Assembly: GCA_947579605.1 (NCBI GenBank)
Contig: OX388328.1
Location: 11,077,684-11,141,683, forward strand
Reading direction: 5' to 3'
DNA from: Athripsodes cinereus
Taxonomy: Eukaryota; Arthropoda; Insecta; Trichoptera; Leptoceridae
DNA length: 64,000 bases
Made by a program: the position numbers and the translations under genes. Below the pieces are notes generated by a model that worked only from the letters and a program-made list of their open reading frames with translations, searched no databases and was not told the DNA's origin. Positions within the stretch are counted from its first letter, which is position 1, and each line of letters starts with the position of its first letter. Shown piece after piece: positions 23,309 through 34,560 of the stretch.

Positions 23309-24216
23309 GCAGGGTTACTTTTGATACAATTTAAGTACGATCTTAATTTTGTCTTGATAATAATCACACGACGCAAGAAGGGACTATAGCAAAAAATATC
23401 GCATTACCGCTACTGCGATATTGCTATATGTACGTATTTTGACTATAGCAGCGTTTGGGGATCCGGGATAAAATACCCAGGAATGGGAATTTTTCGGGCA
23501 GTAAGGATTTTTTCCTAATTTGTTACACAAACGTGTTAGTATTTTTGCAAATACAGTCGATTCCGCTTAATTGGGACACATCGGGACTTGGGCATTTTGT
23601 CCCAATTAAGCGGCTGTCCCAATTAAGCGAAGTTCACTTTATTTTAATTCATTTATTTGGTTTTGGCAACTAAGGCCATTAACCAGTAATACACACATAA
23701 AATTAAACAATGCATATTTTTTTTCGATAATTTTATTTTATAAACTCTTAGAAACTGTAAATAACAAATATGTTATATAAACTATTAAGAAAATAAATAA
23801 ATTCCTAATTAAAATAATAAATGGGTAGGTACATACAATTTAATTCAATGCAAAAATGAGAATTCTTTGAACACATTTTTTCTTGAGAATGTGCTGTGAT
23901 CTTAAATTTACTGTCCCAATTAAGCGGAATGTTGTCCCGATTAAACATATAAATTTACTATTGGTTTGGTTTCTGTTCTTTGAGATTTGTCCCAAATAAG
24001 CGGCTGTCCCAATTAAGCGGAATCGACGGTATTACAAATTTTGATTGTCTTCTTTACAGAATGAGGGGGTAATGTATCGACTTATTCAAAAATATTTTGG
24101 GGTAACGGTTAAAACAGTTTACTGACCGCTGCACTAAAGTCACTTCACGCGTCGCAAGATTAAGATCAACACAAGATTAAGATCATATTTATATAGTGTC
24201 AAGAGTAACTCTGAAG
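23309..24216. mobile_element. Palindromic MITE family P, copy with two nested layers
   Basis: The left arm (GCAGGGTTACTTTTGATACA) and centre lie at 23309-23450. The right arm (CACTTCACGCGTCGCAAGAT … GTCAAGAGTAACTCTG) lies at 24141-24216. Between them sits a GCAGCGTTTGG…ACCGCTGC-bounded insert (about 23450-24133), itself split by the Tigger-like MITE at 23554. Confidence 0.75.
23554..24029. mobile_element. Tigger/pogo-type MITE T, copy 2
   Basis: CAGTCGATTCCGCTTAATTG at the left and TTAAGCGGAATCGACGG at the right, with TA on both sides. It matches copy 1 but lacks the nested element. Confidence 0.88.
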
Positions 24217-24219
24217 CTC

Positions 24220-25120
24220 ACGTTAGCGCTTTTGAACCATCAGAGATTTTGTAATTCATAACTATGCGAACTACAATTAGGTATTATCTAGGTGCGAAAA
24301 TATTGGAAATTTTGCAGGCAAATCTACATCGCCGAGATGACGGCGTTAGGTATACTAAATCCCACCGTATGAATAGCCCCTAGCAATGAGTCAAGGGACT
24401 GATACCTACCTTTTTATTTATTTGTGATTTATTTTCTAGAACAAATTATCTTATTATGAATTAAAATGTCAGTACATACGAGTTTAATAAACAACACATA
24501 ATATTGTGTATATAATTATACGAGGACTTCAGATGCAAAGATGCATCGATTCAAAAACATTGAAACTGAAAAAAACGGATCAATTCTATGTCTACCTTTA
24601 ATATTTTAAAGTATTTATATTTATTTATATCATTGTTATAATATATTATTATATTAAGAAGAAGAACAAATGTATTAAAAAAAACTAATAAATTTGGATT
24701 AGAACAAAGATCTACTTAATTGGTAATTCAAAGAAAAAATCGGTAATGCGGCCAATCAAATTTTGCTTCCAGTTTTAAACTGACATTGGTTGAGAAAGTT
24801 TGTAAGCCAATATTGCTAATACTTGAAGGGCATATCGATGTTAAAACACAAAAAAATCCGACAAAATGTACCGCGTTGCAAGTCTAGTATGTCTATACAT
24901 TAGAAGCATTTTGCATCTCACTTAAGTCAAGTGACAGTTGTTCTTTGGTTGTTCTGATACAATCCGTTTTTATTGATAACTAATTGTGAAATCCCCCTTA
25001 CTGGAAAGTATGAAATGAAGACCTTTGATTGGTTCAAATGGAAGTATTTTTGTTTCAAAATCAGTTTTTGATTCGATTTTCCAGAGGATAGAGACAATGT
25101 ATAGCCAACGAAAATAGAAA
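24220..25120. other. No gene seen
   Basis: AT-rich spacer with short open frames only. No recognised elements. Confidence 0.4.
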
Positions 25121-25139
25121 CATCAGAGTTACTCATAAC

Positions 25140-25579
25140 TAGGATTGCCAGATGATGATTTGATAAAGGAGGACAGATGGGTATAAAAAGGAGGATTTTC
25201 TGTAAAAAAAAGGAGGAGATTCCGAAATTAAACAATTTTTTTGTATTATTTTGCTTTATTTTACTCATATTTAGTTGAGCTGCCAATTTTGGAAAGAAGT
25301 TCTTGGTTTTTCAACAAATAATTATAAAAATCTTCACATGTCATGTTTTTGAAGTTGTATTGAGTAAGAATTAAAGATTTAACTGACTACACACTAAGTC
25401 TATTCCTATCTTTGCTCCACTGAGTATTAATCAGTGAAAAAACTCTCGCGAGTTTTATACAAAAATAAAACTCGCAGAACCCGATGTTAAGCAAAATGGA
25501 GGACTTACAGTAGGTAAGGTAGGACAAAACATAAAAAAGGAGGACATGTCCACCTTTTGGATACCATCTGGCAACCATA
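25140..25579. mobile_element. hAT MITE with 8-bp target duplication
   Basis: It begins TAGGATTGCCAGATG and ends CATCTGGCAACCATA. It is flanked by CTCATAAC at 25132-25139 and 25580-25587. Short GGAGGAC words repeat inside. No transposase frame. Confidence 0.92.
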
Positions 25580-25724
25580 CTCATAACACAATCTAAATAC
25601 GACCTAAATCTTGTGTTAATCTTAAACTCTACGATGTGCAAAGTGACTATATGGATAAAAAATATGTGCGTACCAATCCTGGGGTAGCATATATAGAATA
25701 GTCGTTTTCAACATTTACATGAGT

Positions 25725-26409
25725 ATTATGGTTGTATTATGTGAAGTTTCCCCAAGAATTTACTAGACATAATAGTGTAAATACATTAATACTGTTGTGA
25801 TATGTTTTCCAATTAACTAAAGTAGCATTCACATTGCTTCACTTTGGATGATCATCCAGAGTGTCAGGGTCAAACCTGTTCATCGAAAGTGAACACGTCT
25901 GTTCACATTTGTTCATCCTATCTTTCACTGCCATGTCTACTTTCTCACTCATATTGTATGTAGTTTGACGTATTTTCGTATAAAAATAATTAAACAAATT
26001 CAAAAATGAAAAATAACACTTAAAATAAATTAATATAGCTCTCGACTACATAATAATTTTGTACATGATTCTGACATTCAATACAAATTCATAGAGAATA
26101 AAACAAATAATAAGATGAAACTTGTTTATGGTCGTTTCAGTGAAAGGACCTTTCATCAAAATTATGACGAGTGGTAATCTCTTTCCTCCGTCATCGCTAG
26201 TGATCACTAGCGATGAAACGCCTGTTCACACCTGTTCATCTTGGAGGATCATCCGGAGTGATCACTGAAAGTGAACGTATGTGAACGACCCTTTAAGGGT
26301 CGTTCACATACGTATAAAAAAATATATCAAATAAAAAAATATATCAAACGTGTGATTAATTCATGCCCTGGTACATTCTTGGAGTTATGTCACATAATAC
26401 AACCATAAT
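25725..26409. mobile_element. MITE with 20-bp perfect terminal inverted repeats
   Basis: ATTATGGTTGTATTATGTGA at the left equals the reverse complement of the right end TCACATAATACAACCATAAT. The interior has further palindromes, including the perfect one at 26275-26313. Confidence 0.88.
26275..26313. repeat. Perfect 19-bp-arm palindrome
   Basis: ACGTATGTGAACGACCCTT is followed by one T and then its exact reverse complement. It is probably the junction of two element ends (a GTTCACA-type MITE). Confidence 0.9.
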
Positions 26410-26829
26410 TTGATTTTGACTATAATCACTTCACGCATCGTAGAGACAAGATTTTATGTGTCATGAGTAACTTTGAATTTCTTCATTCATAAGTAATCAA
26501 ATATTTGTAAAAAATGGATCGATGCGCCTTTGCATCTACAACCCTCACATGATTAATAATCTTAATTTTATCATATTTATGTATTTATATTCTATTGGAG
26601 ATTCTACACAACATACTTAATATTATATTATATCCTGGTTGACTAGTAGAACAGCTGTGACTAAAATCATTATGTTTACTTATTGTTATAAATTCTAAAA
26701 GTGACATATAATAATAATAATATAGTTATCTTTGTAAGTACACTGCGTAGGTAGGTATATATATAATTTTATTATATTTATGTATTAATTCAATGATTCC
26801 AATAAGATTAAAACTGAATAAGTTTCATC

Positions 26830-27020
26830 ATCATCAGTCTCTCTACAGCCCGTTATGAGCCTTGGCCGCTTCCAACATTCACCTCCATCTCCCACTATCG
26901 TGGCATGTACTAGCTTTTCCAATCCCTGATGCCAATAATAATGTCTACATCCCTCTATCCATACAACGGAGTTTGGGTCCACCAACGCTACGTCTACCTT
27001 GTGGTCTTATACGAAGGATG
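26830..27020 (-). pseudogene. RT tail relic (GRRSVGGPKLR … AKAHNGL)
   Basis: The minus strand reads IRPQGRRSVGGPKLRCMDRG and, after frame loss, RWR and MLEAAKAHNGL. These fit the C-terminal 'GRPrlRW.D…W..ll.eAkaH.GL' pattern of RTE/CR1 ORF2. Confidence 0.65.
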
Positions 27021-27409
27021 TGTAAAAAGGGGAGGGGGGAGTAGAGCTGCTCAACGCGAATGGACACATGAAAAAATATGATATGAAACCAGTGATATGT
27101 TACAACTAGATTCGCAATGTCATACAAATATTCTCTAAAAATGTGTACCCACCCGTCGAGTAATATATATTCATCTCTTTTCTTTTGTATATATGCATCT
27201 CTATCTACCGGCCTTTGTCGTCTGTTATAATCCCCATTCTCATATTGTCTATCTCTTGTTATCTACAAACAATTTATATGTGTGTCGCTTTTTTTCAAAC
27301 TAAAAATTGCGGCACCAAGGACCGCAACGAGATTTTATTGATGGTACATGTTTGAGATTCATATTGCAAATCTAGGTATAACATATCACTGTATGAAACA
27401 CGAAAAGTT

Positions 27410-27550
27410 TGTTACAGTTGCGACAGAAGACTACAGCAACCGTTACTTTCCTTCTTAAAGGTGTAAACTGAGGTACAAGTGCGTACCTTTGGCGGAAGCT
27501 GGTTCCACAATCTGGCACCGTGGACTGGATAGCTGTTGCCCCCTTTGGAT
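27410..27550 (-). pseudogene. LINE RT C-terminal relic
   Basis: It is related to 9482-9615: VHGARLWNQLPPK-type residues and a FKKE segment on the minus strand, with frameshifts. Confidence 0.55.
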
Positions 27551-27844
27551 CTCTACACTACTTGTGCGATCACTCGTTGTCAATCAACACTAGAATATCA
27601 ACAGCCTACAACACAATCATGAAGATAGTTGCTGTTGGTTGTTGTAAATGTCAAAAAAATATTTCGAATCAAGAATTGGTAGGGTTGGTGAAGGTACCAG
27701 GTACCATGAATAGGTAAAGTGCACATAAACCGGTTTAAGACGATTCGTAAGCATTAGAACACCTTTCTTGTTTCCCACTTAAAACAGTTTGCACAACCTG
27801 CAGGTTTTGCAGATGATGTGTCTGTTTAGTAGTATCTAATATTC

Positions 27845-28050
27845 TTAAGACCACTCATAATAAAAATTAGACAATTCTTTTAAAATCCGCCGTTTTGTGA
27901 AGAAACCACCGAAAGTCTCATTCAAGAACCATTCACCTCCTGAACAATAGGGCCTTTGACTTTGGCTTGAACACCTCCACACTCTCCAGAGTTCGCAAAT
28001 TATAAGGAATATTGTTCCACAGCAACGGACCAACTATGCAAAAAGCATGG
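27845..28050 (-). pseudogene. LINE RT C-terminal relic (WNNIPYNLRTLESVEVFK)
   Basis: The minus strand reads WNNIPYNLRTLESVEVFKPK, a 'WN.IP..LR.L.S...FK' tail. A sister copy lies at 37065-37240 (TLESVEVFKARLKTLLFRR). Confidence 0.7.
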
Positions 28051-28275
28051 TTTACATAGTAAGCTAGATCCCTTTCTTATAGAATCTGTAAGTAATCTGG
28101 GAATTGAACTCTAAACTTCTAGAAAATTAAGCCAATGTCAAGTCCATTGCTCCACCAAGGCCAATATTAGTTCACTTCATTAATTTGTTGTACTTTAGTT
28201 ACTCCTACTGAATGTACCTACCTATAATAATCAATGACATTAATACTGGACCAGAAATCTAGTAACTTTAAAATA

Positions 28276-29075
28276 CAGTGGAACCTCTCATAACGAGTTT
28301 AATTCGTTCCAGACTCTTACTCGTTATGCGAAACATTTTTTTCTATAGAAATCAATGTAAAATACAATAATGCGTTCCATGCCGAAAGAAAAAGTATTCT
28401 TGGAGTGCTTAATGATTATTTTTTTATTAACGTTTATTCAAATAAAATTACTATTAAAAGAGTGTAACAAGTTGTAATACAATTTGGATTAGGAAAAAAA
28501 CGTACCTTAATAAAAATATGAATTTATGATAAATAATTAACCATTTTTAACTAGAAAACTAAGCGTAAACGTAGCCGTTTCGTAGACATTCTTGACACTG
28601 CCTTTGAAACATTCATCTCCTTAATTTTATCTTTGTTCTTGAGAATAGTGCAGATCGTTGATGTTGACCGATAGTATGTGCGCGCTAGACATGCCATGCT
28701 CACACCTTGTTTTTCGCTTTTCAATGATTTTACGTTTCATTTCAACAGTAATTTTTATTCTCTTCGGACTGTCTTATTGTGTTTTTTTTCTTCGGGGACA
28801 ATTTTGAACGGATTATAATACTTTGCACATAAAAAATTCTAATATCAGTACAAATTTAGGAAGAATGGGTGATCACATGCAAAACCTAGGCGTTAACGGA
28901 GCGAGTGCTAAACACAGACTGATATACTGGCGCGGAAGTCCCGGCTCACAAGGTCACAAGTGAATGTCGTGAAAAGGGACTTAACCCTTTCTTTTTAACT
29001 CGTTATGCGAAATTTCGCTCGTTATGGGAGCAACTTTTTCCCATTTTTTTTTGCTCGTTATGAGAGGTTCCACTG
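28276..29075. mobile_element. Tigger-like element with transposase N-terminal relic
   Basis: The ends CAGTGGAACCTCTCATAACG and CGTTATGAGAGGTTCCACTG have TA on both sides (28274-28275 and 29076-29077). Inside, the minus strand holds a frameshifted N-terminal fragment of a CENP-B-type helix-turn-helix transposase: EMKRKIIEKRK, then RSTSTICTILKNKDKIKEMN. No catalytic domain remains, so it is non-autonomous. Confidence 0.88.
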
Positions 29076-29079
29076 TAAT

Positions 29080-30689
29080 GTTCTCCAAATTCAAAAATAC
29101 CCCTTCCACCCCTAGAAGTCAGACTTAATAAAGGTGGTAAAATTATTTAACAAAAATGAGATCATATTGTAAAATTTCCAATTTCTATACCAAATAAAAA
29201 TTTGATGATGAGGAATGGGGGGGGGGAGGTAAATTTTGGGTGTTATTATTGAAAAGACATCATAATTATTCTACTGGGACCATTACACTACTTAATCATC
29301 ATAATTGTGTCTATATTAAAGTCCACATATTTGATACTTGTAACAATAAAAAAATGCTAAACTGTTGGCACCATAAATAAAGAAAATTCTGCATAGACGC
29401 ATAGCTTATCGACTGATTGAGATTAAATTGAATCGGACCACATAGTCCAATACTTTTTACCCAACATATTTTTTGAACCACTCTAGATTAATCATTCCAA
29501 TTGATCACACTCACCGATAGTCAACCTATTCAAATAGGTATTAACTAGGTAGGTATGTTGTATATGATACACATACATATGTGAACTTCCTTAAGGAGTG
29601 CATGACACAGAGTTTCGACACTTATGAATCGACTCAAGGCTTGATTAAGAGTACTCTTTAAACTTAGGTAACATTCCCAATTCCTCTGTGTCATGCTTAT
29701 CACATGACTTGAAATTTTTGAAAATTGTATATTATATTATAGTTCAAATTGATATACCTACACTTCTAGTAAGTAAAATCCAGTTCCCGACATCCAATTG
29801 TGTCTAAAAATTCATAACATAAACTTTTTACCCAACTTTTTGTTTGATTTTCTAGTCTATGTATTAATATCATTGTCTATAGGTACTCATAACATAATAA
29901 GTATATCTAACACATTACATATAACCTGCTATCTTATATTTTGTTAACCCCCTGTGACCCTGTGTGATATCGTTTGGTCGAGAACATTATTATTTTGTCT
30001 TCAATATAATGTATAAATAGTTTTGAAATAATAAATGAAAGATTTATACTAATTAATGTTCAACTAATTTGAATGCCGTAGGTATTTTATTACCAACAGT
30101 CCTGTATAAAAATATTTTTTAAAGAAAGGTCTGGGTAGCCCCGGAGATGATGTGACATACCTATAGACAGATAAACAAAACTTTAAATTTATCTGTTGTC
30201 AGGGTTCGATTTATTTATTAAGCCACTTTGGGCAGAAAATTATATACGCCGCCAGATTTAGAAAAATGTATACGAAATTGAAATATTTCACAACCTTCTC
30301 AGTTTTGTTAATGACCATTTTCTCAAAATCTAATTTTTATATTTTAAGTAGCTTTCCTAAAATTGTAAAAAAAACACTGTTTTAGAAGACAATTTTCAAA
30401 ACTTCATAACTTCACTTACTTACATCTAAAACTTCTACGCTTCTGTCGTCAAATTTTCGTATTTTGTCACTTGGTATATATGTCCGGCTCACCGTGACCC
30501 CTCTTAAATTGGACACTGTCAGTTGCCAACTTAGGTATTGTTCTTTCATAGAAAAGACACAGTAAATAATAGTACAGGTAAATAAGTTTTGATTTTTGCA
30601 AGCAAATGAACAATTATTTGGAGTAAAAAGGTTTTGTTACAACTATGTATTCTTTAGAGGGATGAAAAGGGTGATTGAATAGAAAAAAA
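29080..30689. other. No gene seen
   Basis: AT-rich intergenic sequence between a Tigger-like element and the presumed 3'UTR of the giant gene. No supported exon. Confidence 0.4.
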
Positions 30690-31149
30690 GTGAAAATAAA
30701 ACATTTTATTTTATTAAATAGCATTTAATTGTGGGTGTCCATATAGAATATTACTATGGAAGGTTTACAAATTGTTACAAACATAACTATTAAACTATAC
30801 ATAATAATGATCGTTAAAATTATACACCATTGTTAAAAATTATACAAAACAGTTAAAATTAATTGTAAATAATAATTGTTAAAATTATACAAACATTATT
30901 TTGAATGTAACACTTCATATTTAGAAAAACGTAGATACTTAGTAATTAAATTTGGACTGAAATTGAGTATAGAAAACATATCTAATATAAAGCAAGAAAA
31001 CCACAATATTAGTTCATTTATCTAAGCACTATGGAACATTTATTTTGGAATTAAAATTGTATTAGTGATTCAAAAAAACAATTATTTCATTAAAAAAATC
31101 AATTTTCTATTTGCATTCGTATATTAATTCATATTCTGTTGTTGTAAAT

Positions 31150-31315
31150 TTGTTTTGTGATTGAGTTTGTTTTATTAACATTTATTTTGAGACAGAGTTT
31201 GTTATATTAACATTTATTTTGTAACAGAGTTTGTTATATTAACATTTATTTTGTGACTGAGTTTGTTATATTAACATTTATTTTGCAACAGAATTTGTTA
31301 TATTGACATTTATTT
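31150..31315. repeat. 32-bp tandem repeat, about five copies
   Basis: A unit containing GAGTTTGTTATATTAACATT followed by TATTTTGTAAC is repeated about five times head to tail with a few substitutions. It lies inside the probable 3'UTR of the giant gene. Confidence 0.9.
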
Positions 31316-32500
31316 TACATAAAAATTATTTTGAAAACATTGACAACAAGGTTAATTGAACATTTAAAAAAAAAATAACAAATTATAAGCCATTTGAGTA
31401 TTTAATTTTAAGCTTATGCTAAATGCTATTTTCGTTAAATATCAAAATTAATTAATAGCCATTATAATTTATAAATTACAGTTAAAAATATTAACAATAA
31501 CTTAAAAAATAACAGATAAGACTTAAAAGAAAACTTAACACTTTCTGTATTTAATTATTTTTGAAATGTGCGAAGGAGCATTCTTACACGTAATAATATA
31601 AGAAATAAATGTTCCAATTTTGAAATACATGAAACATTAAAATGTCTGCTATTTTTTGAAAATAACTGTTAACAAAAATAGCAGATTTTTTAATATCTCC
31701 ATAGCAATTTGCCTAAATCACATATTTATTAATTATTTATCATAAATAGTATTGTTTCATTAGCTATTTTTTTTTAGTTTTTCTTTTGTTTTTTTTTACA
31801 TTTGTTTTTAAATATAACTCCTTAATTACACATTTATTGTAAATATATATACTTAACTGTTAAAATTTTAAAGGCCCTAACTAAATAGCAACAATAATAA
31901 ATTTAAATGTCAATAATTCAATTAATACGACAGAGTTAAAATTGTCAGCCATTTTGTAAACATATTTATTTACAAAATGGCCGCAAATACAGTTTTCAAG
32001 CATTGATTTGATTAGATAGAATGTTGAGATTCAAATCAAATTGAAATTATAGATTTTTATTATTGGCTGAATTTTCAACCAATCGTAGAGTTGCTTTTAC
32101 ACTTAAACTATTAAGCACATTATTTAAGCTTGGCGCAAATACTTTTCACTTTATTTTTTTTTTTAAAAACAAATTAAAAACAAAACTTTACAACATGAGA
32201 TCATTTTTTCGAACACATTTTGAGATCATTCAAATAAATCATTTTGAAATTCAAAAATTTCAAGCAGTCCAATAAAGATTTTGGATTCTTAAAAGTGGTG
32301 TAGCAATTGATTATCCATTTTTTTCTAAGACCATAAACAATTAAATGAAATAAATCATTTACATTTTGATTAAAGGTTATTAATTAAAAACACTCTTAAA
32401 ATTAATTAACATATAAAGCTTTGCGTTTATAATATACATTTAAAAATAATAGATTAATATCATGTTGTTTATTATGCCTAAATTTATATTTTCTAAGTTA

Positions 32501-32520
32501 TATATATATATATATATATT
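32501..32520. repeat. (TA)n microsatellite
   Basis: A short run of about nine to ten TA units lies within AT-rich sequence. Confidence 0.8.
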
Positions 32521-34451
32521 GTAATTAATTTTATAATGTCTAGGTATATATATTAATAAACATACCAAAGCTACAAATAGATATAAGATTAATTAGTTAT
32601 ACATAGAAAGACAGTTGTAATAGTTGTAAAATATTAAAATCAAAGTGAAAAATATGAAAAAATTGAACGAAAAAAGTATTATGATTTTTCGTAAAAAATT
32701 TACCACGGGACAAAATGGGTTAAAAGAAAAAATTGTGACAATCTTTATATTTTTTTTAAAGATGATAGATTTATTGTTGTTGGAGAGCAGTTTCTTACAG
32801 CCAAGCAGTTTATTTCTGTACTTAAATAATGTACTTTAGCACTTTATTGTACAACTCATGAAATTTGCATCAAAAATATATTGACACAATATGTTTACGT
32901 TAGGATTTGAAACAATGTCTTTACAATTCAAAGTTTTATTATTTATCACTTTAACATTTTCAGGACATAATCAAAAATTATTCAATTTATAACTCGTGGT
33001 CATCTGCAACTGTTTTTTAGCTAACCCATTTTTCCACAATTTTTGAAAAATTGAACACAGAGTTTTTAATAACTAATATTACCTTGTTCTTCAATAAAAG
33101 AATCAAAATATAATAAAATTTATATCATATTTTTGCCAAGTGATTCTTTGGTGTTACAAGTTATTAAAAAACATATTTCAATCTATCTATTTATTCATAG
33201 ATTTTTCGATGCTGTATTTATATAAAAATCAAAATAATATTTTTATTCAATTATTGCATATTTTTCAAAATTTAAGCTTGCTTTTTTGACAACATTCAGC
33301 AAGCTATAGACACTATAAAGAAAAACAAAACAATGTTAAAATGAGATTTTTTTAAATTTTCATTTTGACAAGTGACATAGACAAGTGTCGTAGACAAGTG
33401 ACAAGTATGAAAGCATTTTTTGGAATAACTCGTGCTTTCGAGATATTTGAATAAATTTTTTTAACAACAAAGTCAAGAGAATATTCAAATTATATTTGAT
33501 TTCATTATTTTCTTCGTTGCGTATAATTGTAAGGACAACTACACTTTCATAAAAAACACGTGTTGGTAAAAAGAATTATGTAGAAAAATAGCTCATGTCA
33601 ATAAATTTGACCTACTTTATGATTTTTTTTTATTTCTTTCTACTAAGAGATCATATTGAAAAGTCTCTATCGAAATTGTCAAAAGCTGGTATATCTATAT
33701 ATCTTTGCGTCAAAGAATTGTAAAATTTTACGATGTTTAAATTTATTTTTGATTTGAGGAATAATGTCAAAAAATGTTGTTTTTTACATTTTTAGTATAT
33801 TGGTTATGTAATAATTATAAACTTAAGTTGATGTTATACAATAGATTTCCACTCATTTGGGAAGAGTCGTCAAAATTTGATGTTTTATTTTATCTTTCTT
33901 ACAGCAAACATGTCACAATTATATTTCTATTATTATTAAGTAGGTAGGTACATGAATTTCAGAAGAAAAACATTAATGTCAAAAACTGTAAAATTTGCTG
34001 ATGTTCTTAAAATTTTTTTAAGGAGGAATATCATCAAATTTGTATCATATCATCAAACAAACTTCATAGATAATCTTGAATTTTGTATGACTGTCAAATT
34101 TATGTAATTTATTAAAAAAAATTGAAGAGTATTGTCAAAAAATGTTTTAATAACATTTTCTTAAAGCGACGTACCTGTATTATTTAAAAATTTGACAATA
34201 TCTGTCAAAAAATTGTCAGAAACAATGAATCAAATTTTAACTGTAGTTTTTAGCACAGTTTTAATAATATAGGCATATTAAATGCCGCGAGTCAATCGTT
34301 TGAGATGTAAAAAACGTTTCAATTTTTTTCATTATATTTATCAGTTTTTTGTGAAATTATCTGTTGTATTTTGGAAACAATTGAGTAAACATAAAACAAA
34401 ACAAAACAACAGTGTTTTGTTTTTAAAAATATAAATAGTTTAAGATGCTGT

Positions 34452-34560
34452 TTATTTGTCTTCTTTCTTCTTACCTTCATCTTCTTCTTCTTCATCTTTA
34501 AGTTTTTGCATTTCCTTTAGTCTGTCGACTTCGGGGGATTTTGGGGGACCTGTCAAAGAT
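34452..34560 (-). CDS. Terminal coding exon of giant gene
   Basis: The acceptor TTATTCCAG|ATCTTT leads into SLTGPPKSPEVDRLKEMQKL, then KDEEEEDEGKKKEDK and a TAA stop at 34452-34454. The C-terminus is a charged acidic-then-basic tail. All upstream phases agree with this frame, which supports it as the normal end of the long isoform. Confidence 0.8.

Larger units (their letters stand above)
25123..26475. mobile_element. Palindromic MITE family P, copy with two insertions
   Basis: Arm pieces remain at 25123-25139, 25580-25724 (ACAATCTAAATACGACCTAA, then CTCTACGATGTGCAAAGTGA) and 26410-26475 (CACTTCACGCATCGTAGAGA, then TCATGAGTAAC). The gaps are a hAT MITE and a second MITE. Confidence 0.7.
30690..34451 (-). 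other. Probable long 3'UTR of giant gene
   Basis: About 3.7 kb of very AT-rich sequence follows the stop codon. In contrast to both sides, I see no SINE, MITE or retrotransposon relic in it. Minus-strand AATAAA signals occur at 30705-30710 and 30710-30715, a reasonable distal polyadenylation end. The stretch at about 33300-34230 is rich in TGTCAAA/TTTGACA words. The 3'UTR assignment is inference from position and lack of transposons. Confidence 0.5.

Noticed and set aside
24927..25286. 119-codon minus-strand open frame
   Set aside because: It crosses the end of a hAT MITE and its target duplication, so it cannot be a host exon.
32063..32839. Two plus-strand frames in the presumed 3'UTR
   Set aside because: Compositionally AT-rich (Phe, Lys, Asn, Leu) and without splice or start context.
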